This document shows positions 13,608 through 19,563 of a stretch of 27,632 nt of DNA, piece by piece (positions within the stretch are counted from its first letter, which is position 1; every line of letters begins with the position of its first letter). A program made the translations under genes and the position numbers. Origin of the DNA: CAZIBG01 sp964536985 (GTDB lineage: Bacteria; Patescibacteriota; Saccharimonadia; Saccharimonadales; AWTP1-31); the NCBI GenBank assembly GCA_964536985.1, contig CAZIBG010000012.1, positions 1-27,632 of the forward strand, read 5' to 3'. A model generated the notes under the pieces. That model saw only the letters and a list, made by a program, of their open reading frames with translations. It was not told the origin of the DNA and searched no databases.

Positions 13608-14962
13608 AGTTGTTTTAGTAGTTTGCGGGCCACTTTCACCTCATCGTATTCGCGCTTGATAACGCGACGCGGATCAGTATCGTCCTGAAGTTCGTGACGG
13701 AATTCTGCTGCTTTTGGTCCGTTGGCTAGAATAGACTTTTCGTGGCCCTTTCCGAGAAGTAAGATTACGTCACCCTTCCTTGCCATACTCACCGCCTTAG
13801 CAACGGCAGATTCGCGGTCGTGAATTACAAACAGGTCTTTATCGCGCTTCTTCCCGCTCTTCTTTGCACCACTGGCAATTTGTTCGAGGATCTCCATGCC
13901 ATCAACATCGCGATCATCCTCTTCGGTAGCAATAACAATATCGCAGTATTTACCGGCAATATTACCTTGAGCAGCGCGTTTTGCCTCGTCCCGCCGACCA
14001 GCGCTACCAAAGACGCTTATCAGCCTACCCTTGGTAAGTGGCTTAATCTCCTTGAAAAGTTTTTCGAAGCTTTCCGGAGTATGGGCGTAATCAACTATCA
14101 CTTCAAAATCTTGTCCTTCGTCTACGCGGGTCATGCGACCCTCCACACTATCCAGGCTAGCAATACCCTTCTCTATCTCTTCCTTTGTAAGCCCTATGGC
14201 CCGTCCAACACCCACTGCGGCAAGTGAGTTATAAACGTTAAAGCTACCCGGTAAATGACAGACGATCTTGTAGCTTTCGCCGTCGATGGTGGCAGTGTAT
14301 TTGTTCCCAGACGGAGTAGTTTTGATGTCGGTAGCGCGAAGCCCTCCATTGTTGATTCCATAAAGAATTGGATGTTTTATGGCGGCCGCAAATAGCTTAC
14401 CACTAGGGTCATCGGCGTTAGCAATCCCTACCTGTAGCCCTTTACTATTGCTATTTGTCTGTTTAAATAGCATCTTCTTGGCATCGCGGTAGCGTTCGAA
14501 TGTTCGGTGATAATCAAGATGTTCATGACCCACATTAGTCATAACGGCTACACTATACGGCACACCCCAAACTCGGTGCTGCGCTAAGGCGTGGCTGGTG
14601 GTTTCTAAAACCAACCAATCAACATTGTTTGCCTTTATCTTCTTAAGTAGCCGAATTAAGCCGGCTGCACCCATGGTGGTCATCCGGGTTGGGTTGGGCT
14701 GCTCCCCTTTGCCATCTCCGTAATCTACGGAAATAGTAGTAACCAACGCTACTTTGTGGCCAGCGCTGCGCAACATCTGGGCAATCAGTGTACTAGTGGT
14801 AGTTTTACCGTCGGTTCCGGTAACGCCGACAATCTTTAGGTCTCGAGCCGGATAGCCGTGCTTGGCCTGGGCCAGCATGGCTTCGGCTAAGTGACCATAC
14901 GGTTCTATGGTATGAAATAAATCTTGTGGTACAACCTTCTTAACGAGTTCTCTTCCTGTCAT
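13604..14962 (-). CDS. murE: Mur ligase, MurE-like, with short N-terminal domain
   Basis: ATP-dependent ligase that adds the third amino acid to UDP-MurNAc-dipeptide in peptidoglycan synthesis. The P-loop GVTGTDGKTTT is at residues 46-56. LETTSHAL, NVGHEHLDYH, AKKMLF (carbamylated-lysine region), DYAHTPES (292 on), FGSAGRRDEAKR and GKGHE (404-408) all match MurE. At 452 aa it is short: only about 45 residues precede the P-loop instead of roughly 100, so the UDP-binding domain is reduced. The DNPR motif that selects diaminopimelate is replaced by EEDDRD (347-352), so the amino acid added cannot be inferred. The ATG has no Shine-Dalgarno and lies in a 20-bp palindrome. Confidence 0.85.
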   Translation of the reverse strand: MTGRELVKKVVPQDLFHTIEPYGHLAEAMLAQAKHGYPARDLKIVGVTGTDGKTTTSTLIAQMLRSAGHKVALVTTISVDYGDGKGEQPNPTRMTTMGAAGLIRLLKKIKANNVDWLVLETTSHALAQHRVWGVPYSVAVMTNVGHEHLDYHRTFERYRDAKKMLFKQTNSNSKGLQVGIANADDPSGKLFAAAIKHPILYGINNGGLRATDIKTTPSGNKYTATIDGESYKIVCHLPGSFNVYNSLAAVGVGRAIGLTKEEIEKGIASLDSVEGRMTRVDEGQDFEVIVDYAHTPESFEKLFKEIKPLTKGRLISVFGSAGRRDEAKRAAQGNIAGKYCDIVIATEEDDRDVDGMEILEQIASGAKKSGKKRDKDLFVIHDRESAVAKAVSMARKGDVILLLGKGHEKSILANGPKAAEFRHELQDDTDPRRVIKREYDEVKVARKLLKQL

Positions 14963-14979
14963 GAAATCATTATTTCATG
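14960..14979. repeat. Palindrome covering the murE start codon
   Basis: CATGAAAT-CATT-ATTTCATG: perfect 8-bp arms with a 4-base centre. The start codon is within one arm. It could hide the start in a hairpin or be a protein-binding site. An AATAAT box is also formed 6 nt before the ATG, the same layout as the leaderless genes. Confidence 0.65.
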
Positions 14980-14986
14980 CTTACCC

Positions 14987-15022
14987 CAAAATAAAAATCT
15001 CGCGGGGTTTAATCCGCGAGAT
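14987..15022 (-). terminator. Rho-independent terminator of the 560-aa protein gene
   Basis: 9-bp G+C-rich stem (ATCTCGCGG with CCGCGAGAT, 8-nt loop) followed on the minus strand by TTTTTATTTT. It lies just downstream of the stop at 15045. Confidence 0.9.
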
Positions 15023-15044
15023 CTTATTGGTTCTGTAGTTCGTA

Positions 15045-16727
15045 TTAACCGTTAGCTACAAGGTCGAATGCTGCATTGATATGAGCATTGTCCGTGAAGG
15101 TCTGGCCATCGATAGTAACACTTATGATACTTCGATCTTTACCAACAAACTCGATACCCATGTCCTTACCTTTTTCTACTAGGGAAAAGATGTCAGGTGT
15201 ACTGTTGTTAGTTCCAAGAACTTCGTTTACGTGAGTCCAAGGAGCGCGGGCGTCTACTGGGTTCAGTTGATCCAGTAAGTTAGCACCAGCGTTACCGGTA
15301 GGGACGTTAGCCCCGTCCATGGCTTCGAAGATGACGCCGCCCTTAGGTCGGTTTGCTACTGCATTTGCAGCTTTAGATGCAGCTCGCGCAATAGTGTCAG
15401 CACTAGTTGTGAGTCCTTCGCTACCACGGCTGGTTACTTCTAGTCCTTTTGCGGCAGCACGACTTGCTGTCTCAGATGATCCACCGCCAATACCCGGGAG
15501 ACCATTCTTAGCTAGGAAGATAGCAGCTCCAGTGGCAGCAAGTGCTCCAAGGAATATTCCTACCTTCTTACGCTTCGATAGCTCTTTTGAACCATCTTTT
15601 TCTGCCTCAGATTTGCGTGCAATCCATCGAGATTGAGCATTAGTTACAATGGCTGTTGGTGATACACGGTCGCGAATCTTCTGTCGACGAGTTCGAGTAT
15701 CTACAACTGGCATCTCTTCGGTGTCGTCGTCTTTCTTTACTTTGTCACCGTTTTCTAGAAGTGTCTCGGCTGCACCTGGGGTGTTAGCAATAAGCTCAGC
15801 AGGAGTCATTTCATCGAAGGTCTTCATGGCATTATCGATGTCAGTGTAATACTCTTCACCGAAGGTATATTTGGTTTCGAAGTCAGCGACAATCGCCTGG
15901 ATTTCGTCTGTAGCCTTTGTGTAGTCAGTAAGGTTGTAGTTCTTGCTCTCTTTAATGGCTTTTGCCTTAGCAACAGCTTCTTGGATACGGATAGTATCAG
16001 CAGCATAGATTTCGGCAGTTACAGGAAGTTTCTCCTTAATGCTGTTATCAACAGGAGTTTTTTCTGCATCAGGAAGGTCAGCAAGTTTTTCTTGTAATGT
16101 CTTTTCAGTAGCAGGTTCTTCTACTTCTGTTGCAGGCTTCTTAGCTTCTTCTTTCTTAGCAGGACCTTGAGCGAGCTTCTCGTCAAGAGTTGCAAGTAAA
16201 ACCTTGCGATCAAGTTCGGTAGCGTCGTCAGTTTCGGTCTTACCAATCATCTTGTTTTTCTTGTTCAAGAATTCAGATACAACTTCGCGCTTCTCTTCAA
16301 GAGACATGTTATCGCGGCTAGCAACGCGAGAAATTAGTTCTTCAACAACATCTTGTACGGTAGTTTTATCAAGTGTTGGTTCCCAGTCTACAGACTTTAC
16401 GTTGTTCTTCTTGGTAACACGAACTGGATTAAAGTCGTTTCCAGACTCAGCGCCTGCCCACTTCTTTACGAGCTCGAGGTTAGAGACTTTAGTAAAATCA
16501 GTTGCTTCAAGTGAAGTTTCCTGGTGATCAGCAATAACTTCCTCTGGACCTGCAGGACGAGCATTCATATATGCATTAAGGTCATCGATTGTAGCGTTAA
16601 AATCTTCGTTAGTAACAGTTTCGACTGTTGGGTCGCCTGTCCATCCTTCAGCACGGCGAATATCTCGCATAGCTTCAAATGCACTTGTTGCGTCTGTTCC
16701 GTTAGTTCGTGGGGCTTGTTCACTCAT
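15045..16727 (-). CDS. Membrane-anchored hypothetical protein, 560 aa
   Basis: I do not recognise this protein. Residues 1 to about 385 are acidic and polar with helical, Lys/Glu/Ala-rich low-complexity parts (near 190-240: AKKEEAKKPATEVEEPATEK). A single hydrophobic helix lies at about 389-409 (VGIFLGALAATGAAIFLAKNG), preceded by SKRKK, so the N-terminal part should be cytoplasmic and the 150-residue C-terminal part outside. The outer part starts with a Gly/Ser/Ala-rich linker and ends in a small domain (FVGKDRSIISVTIDGQTFTD). AGAGGA stands about 8 nt upstream of the ATG. It has its own strong promoter and terminator, so it is monocistronic and may be abundant. Confidence 0.75.
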   Translation of the reverse strand: MSEQAPRTNGTDATSAFEAMRDIRRAEGWTGDPTVETVTNEDFNATIDDLNAYMNARPAGPEEVIADHQETSLEATDFTKVSNLELVKKWAGAESGNDFNPVRVTKKNNVKSVDWEPTLDKTTVQDVVEELISRVASRDNMSLEEKREVVSEFLNKKNKMIGKTETDDATELDRKVLLATLDEKLAQGPAKKEEAKKPATEVEEPATEKTLQEKLADLPDAEKTPVDNSIKEKLPVTAEIYAADTIRIQEAVAKAKAIKESKNYNLTDYTKATDEIQAIVADFETKYTFGEEYYTDIDNAMKTFDEMTPAELIANTPGAAETLLENGDKVKKDDDTEEMPVVDTRTRRQKIRDRVSPTAIVTNAQSRWIARKSEAEKDGSKELSKRKKVGIFLGALAATGAAIFLAKNGLPGIGGGSSETASRAAAKGLEVTSRGSEGLTTSADTIARAASKAANAVANRPKGGVIFEAMDGANVPTGNAGANLLDQLNPVDARAPWTHVNEVLGTNNSTPDIFSLVEKGKDMGIEFVGKDRSIISVTIDGQTFTDNAHINAAFDLVANG

Positions 16728-16775
16728 GGTGTGTAATTCCTCTTATATAATTATTTTGACTTTTTGTTTTTGCTA

Positions 16776-16794
16776 GCGAAGTAATTCATTTCGC
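16776..16794 (-). repeat. Near-palindrome in 5' UTR
   Basis: GCGAA-9 nt-TTCGC, nearly symmetric through the centre, in the roughly 70-nt leader of the 560-aa protein gene. Either a hairpin protecting the mRNA 5' end or an operator. Confidence 0.4.
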
Positions 16795-16803
16795 AATAAG
16801 CCT

Positions 16804-16832
16804 ATTCTAGCAAATTGTTTGACTTTTGTCAA
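16804..16832 (-). promoter_or_regulatory. Strong promoter of the 560-aa protein gene
   Basis: On the minus strand -35 TTGACA (16827-16832), exactly 17 bp, -10 TAGAAT (16804-16809). The -35 box is one arm of a 14-bp palindrome TTGAC-TTTT-GTCAA at 16819-16832, a possible repressor site. Confidence 0.85.
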
Positions 16833-16944
16833 TATTATTATGCTTAGACTCCCACCGAAGTTTCTAACTATATCACAGGTGTTAATACCCACCAAAGCAT
16901 CCCAATTAAGCCCAATGAACGTGCATTACGCTATTCGTTCGGGT

Positions 16945-16950
16945 TATTAT
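16945..16950 (+). promoter_or_regulatory. -10 box of leaderless tsaD
   Basis: TATTAT, then 6 nt (ACCCAG), then ATG at 16957. No Shine-Dalgarno. Confidence 0.55.
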
Positions 16951-16956
16951 ACCCAG

Positions 16957-18018
16957 ATGAAAGTTCTAGGGATCGAGACCAGTTGTGATGAAACTGCTGC
17001 TTCTGTAGTGGAAGATGGCAAGCGATTACTGTCCAACGCCGTTGCCAGCAGTATGGATCTGCACGTCCAGTATGGCGGAGTGGTGCCAGAAATTGCCGCG
17101 CGTAGCCATATAGAAGCCATCATGCCAGTGGTAGAACAAGCCCTGGAACAAGCTGAGTGTACCTGGGACGACATTGATGCCATAGCAGTAACGTACGGTG
17201 CCGGGCTGGGTGGATGCCTGCTCGTAGGTGTAATGACCGCCAGAACATTGGCAATCACCAAGAATAAGCCCCTCTATGCCATTAACCATGTGGAAGCACA
17301 TATTTATGCCAATTTCATAACCAAGACTACCCTTCCTGGGTATACATTGCCGAAAAATCAGCCATCCTTCCCGTTGTTAGGACTTATCGTGAGCGGTGGG
17401 CATAGCCAATTGGTACTTTTCAGAGATCACTTCGATTATGACTTACTGGGTCAGACCGGTGATGACGCTATCGGCGAAGCATTCGATAAAGTAGCAAAAA
17501 TCCTGGGACTCCCCTACCCGGGCGGGCCGAGTATTGCCAAAGTAGCAGTCAACGGCGACGCCCATGCCTTTCAGTTTCCCAAAGCAAAGCTTGATGCCAA
17601 GTATGATTACAGCTTTTCTGGGCCAAAAACAGCCGTTTTACGGGCCGTTCAGAAGCTTTGCGGTAAATCACACGACTTTCCAAGCTTTAAGCTGGCAGAG
17701 CTTATGAGCGAGGCTCAGAAGGCTGATGTTGCAGCTAGCTTCCAACGCACAGCCGTCGAAACCGTCGTAGACAAAACTGTTCTAGCTTTTGAGGAGTTCT
17801 CCCCTGCCTCTGTCGTAATCGGTGGTGGCGTGGCTGCCAGCCCAGAGTTACGGCGCCAACTTTCCGACAGAATCTCGATCCCAATTGAATATACCGACAT
17901 GAAACTCTGCACTGATAACGGTGCCATGATCGCTGCCCTAGGTTGTTTTAAGATGAAACTAGGCCAACCAGCAGCTGATCCCTATACATTGGACATCCAA
18001 CCTAACTTGTCTATGTAG
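16957..18018 (+). CDS. tsaD: tRNA N6-adenosine threonylcarbamoyltransferase TsaD
   Basis: Catalytic subunit that transfers threonylcarbamoyl to A37 of ANN-decoding tRNAs. The start at 16957 gives 353 aa, beginning MKVLGIETSCDETAASVV, the exact family N terminus. The 46 codons upstream in the same frame are not homologous-looking and precede the -10 box. HVEAHIYAN carries the two His metal ligands; SGGHSQLV, GDDAIGEAFDKVAKILGLPYPGGP, YSFSGPKTAV, IGGGVAAS and CTDNGAMIAA match the ASKHA-fold enzyme. The 8 terminal bases overlap the end of the convergent HopA1-like gene. Confidence 0.96.
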   Translation: MKVLGIETSCDETAASVVEDGKRLLSNAVASSMDLHVQYGGVVPEIAARSHIEAIMPVVEQALEQAECTWDDIDAIAVTYGAGLGGCLLVGVMTARTLAITKNKPLYAINHVEAHIYANFITKTTLPGYTLPKNQPSFPLLGLIVSGGHSQLVLFRDHFDYDLLGQTGDDAIGEAFDKVAKILGLPYPGGPSIAKVAVNGDAHAFQFPKAKLDAKYDYSFSGPKTAVLRAVQKLCGKSHDFPSFKLAELMSEAQKADVAASFQRTAVETVVDKTVLAFEEFSPASVVIGGGVAASPELRRQLSDRISIPIEYTDMKLCTDNGAMIAALGCFKMKLGQPAADPYTLDIQPNLSM

Positions 18019-19240
18019 CTGCAAAAGCGATGTTATGTAAATCAATTCCACTTGACTTCGCCCTATTTGCATAATGAGCTCTAAAGAACCGAGTAACTTT
18101 TGCGCGATCTTGGACGTCAACTGTTCTATCAACGTAATCGACCCAGCCCATCGATTTACGCACTTCACTGGCAGTTTCTTCCAAAACCATCGCCCTTGAA
18201 GCAGTTAGTGATGTAGTTTTACTCCCCTTCTCTTCGCCCACTGCAATACCGGGTGCAATTGGAACAGGAATCTTAGGTGTACTCCTACCTGCAAATATTG
18301 CTGGATCGGCTTTATACACCTCGAGTACTAGCGCAAGGATATCGTCGGCATGTTTTTCTGGAATGCCCAATACTATTGCGTCGCCCCTGATAGGTTGGAT
18401 CCCTTTTTTGCTGAGCGTACTTAACGATTCGCTCCCTCTCATTAGCATTTTACCCATGGCATCATACCCTTTAGCATTAATTGCGGTCATGATCGTCTCG
18501 AAGGTCGAGCAGAGAGCTGAGGTTTCCGGGTTAAGGTAAATTCTCTTTGTAAGTTCCGCCGAACTACCCTTGAGCTTACCGTCTGTTCGAGTGTCTGTTT
18601 CCCAGTGCATAAAACCCTCTACTAATGTTCCCTGCATTCTGATATTTGACCGCACTCCCGGAACCGAGGAGTTTAGATCGGACAGATCAACCTTTCCTCT
18701 ATCGGTTTGCACGACAAAACCAGATAGATCCTGCACCCCATTAAGCTTTGTGGTAGTTCGTCCCGCCTGACCTATCTCACGAGAAACCTGTCTAAATACT
18801 GCTTTTCCACGTGCAAGCTTAGCTAAATAGCCAGACTTAACTCTCCTCAAGTGGTCTGTTGTGGGCTGGTCTAGGCCGTGCACTCGTAACTTCATGTTTC
18901 GAGCCATGACATCGGTTGCTTGATCATGAAGGTCGGCAATGCGATCAGGATTCTTGGCAATAATCTGTTCGTCGCGGCTGGGAGCGACCTGGTCTAGATA
19001 GGATTTGGCGAAATGAACTTTTTCACCGGTGGGCCCTTTTAGATGCCCTGTCACAAGATCGACCATCGTATCTTCTCCAACCTGTCTTGGTAAGGCTTGT
19101 GCCTCCGCAAAAGTAGTCGCTCTTATTCCTAACTCATGATTTATCTGTGACTCACCCAAAACTGGCATGCCCTCACCTACCCCCGTCTGTTCAAGAGGAT
19201 TAACGATGTTCTCGACTACCGGTGGTTTTTCATGTGTCAT
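18011..19240 (-). CDS. HopA1-type effector-family protein (putative)
   Basis: 409 aa soluble-looking protein. The C-terminal half resembles the HopA1 effector family of plant pathogens and the related lyase-like subunits of class V lanthipeptide synthesis. Matching elements are KRIYLNPE (233-239), GKML with Lys264, a short segment with RGDAIVLGIP (R285, D287), then PKIPVPIAPGIAVGEEKG (PG followed by two Glu) and SLTASRAMVLEETA (S344, R349). Residues 1-200 have no recognised fold and no signal peptide or TM segment. Assignment is by remembered motif pattern only. It has no operon partner. A role on host or partner cells would be an inference, since secretion is not shown. Confidence 0.5.
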   Translation of the reverse strand: MTHEKPPVVENIVNPLEQTGVGEGMPVLGESQINHELGIRATTFAEAQALPRQVGEDTMVDLVTGHLKGPTGEKVHFAKSYLDQVAPSRDEQIIAKNPDRIADLHDQATDVMARNMKLRVHGLDQPTTDHLRRVKSGYLAKLARGKAVFRQVSREIGQAGRTTTKLNGVQDLSGFVVQTDRGKVDLSDLNSSVPGVRSNIRMQGTLVEGFMHWETDTRTDGKLKGSSAELTKRIYLNPETSALCSTFETIMTAINAKGYDAMGKMLMRGSESLSTLSKKGIQPIRGDAIVLGIPEKHADDILALVLEVYKADPAIFAGRSTPKIPVPIAPGIAVGEEKGSKTTSLTASRAMVLEETASEVRKSMGWVDYVDRTVDVQDRAKVTRFFRAHYANRAKSSGIDLHNIAFAAT

Positions 19241-19301
19241 AGCTATTTTTGTTTTATAATGCGCCCATAAACATTAGCATAATTAGTGCTAGTTGTCAAT
19301 A

Positions 19302-19330
19302 TTGACGCTTATGGTTGCTGGGGGTATTGT
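19302..19330 (+). promoter_or_regulatory. Promoter of the valS leader
   Basis: -35 TTGACG (19302-19307), exactly 17 bp, -10 TATTGT (19325-19330). The expected start of transcription coincides with, or lies just before, the ATG of an 8-codon reading frame at 19336. Confidence 0.7.
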
Positions 19331-19335
19331 AAGCA

Positions 19336-19362
19336 ATGAAAACAAACATGTGCAAAGTGTAA
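19336..19362 (+). CDS. Possible valS leader peptide, MKTNMCKV
   Basis: Eight-codon frame whose ATG lies 5 nt after the -10 box, like the leaderless genes of this window. Its last sense codon is GTG (Val), directly before TAA, in the leader of the valyl-tRNA synthetase gene. The GTG codon is exactly the first base triplet of the 5' arm of a 9-bp stem. Only one Val codon is present, so the attenuation role is a hypothesis. No protein-level evidence can be seen. Confidence 0.35.
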   Translation: MKTNMCKV

Positions 19363-19490
19363 TCCTGCTTTGACAATGTCTAGTGGGATTACACACTAGT
19401 TACCACTCGGGATGGAAAACGGCTCTACGAAGTCCTTGAATTGATTTTGATCTGTTTTCACGTGAACTCACTTCGGTGAGATTTTTTGTT
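19357..19490 (+). promoter_or_regulatory. Structured valS leader with alternative stems and terminator
   Basis: This is the main content of the 323-bp gene-free stretch before valS. Stem A: GTGTAATCC (19357-19365) with GGATTACAC (19386-19394). Stem B: CTAGTG (19380-19385) with CACTAG (19394-19399). They share base 19394 and interleave with each other, so they exclude one another at least partly. A hairpin CTCAC-TTCG-GTGAG (19467-19480) followed by ATTTTTTGTTT looks like an intrinsic terminator. CGAAGT (19428-19433) can pair with ACTTCG (19470-19475), which would break that terminator. TTCACGTGAA (19457-19466) is a perfect 10-bp palindrome beside it. Overall this resembles an attenuator, but no known RNA family is recognised. 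Confidence 0.55.
19467..19490 (+). terminator. Putative attenuator/terminator hairpin before valS
   Basis: 5-bp stem closed by a UUCG tetraloop, then a T-rich run (ATTTTTTGTT). Located 74 bp before the valS start and inside its leader. Termination strength is uncertain because the stem is short. Confidence 0.6.
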
Positions 19491-19505
19491 TGTGGAGTTT
19501 CATAA

Positions 19506-19525
19506 GTGCAGGGAAGTTGCTGCAC
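19506..19525 (+). repeat. Hairpin in distal valS leader
   Basis: GTGCAG-8 nt-CTGCAC, 6-bp arms, between the attenuator-like hairpin and the ribosome binding site AGAGGA at 19552-19557. Confidence 0.5.
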
Positions 19526-19563
19526 ATTAACAGAGGTGGTAGAATGGTCTCAGAGGAAAATCC

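Noticed and set aside
16819..16956. 46-residue N-terminal extension of TsaD
   Set aside because: The family N terminus starts exactly at 16957, and the extension precedes the -10 box.
19375..19397. Second promoter starting with TTGACA at 19369 in the valS leader
   Set aside because: No acceptable -10 box at 16-18 bp; the sequence there belongs to the stem arms.
19526..19563. T-box riboswitch before valS (AGAGGTGGTAG resembles the T-box AGGGTGGTACC)
   Set aside because: The match breaks after TGGTA, lies after rather than before the terminator-like hairpin, and no Stem I with a specifier loop can be drawn.
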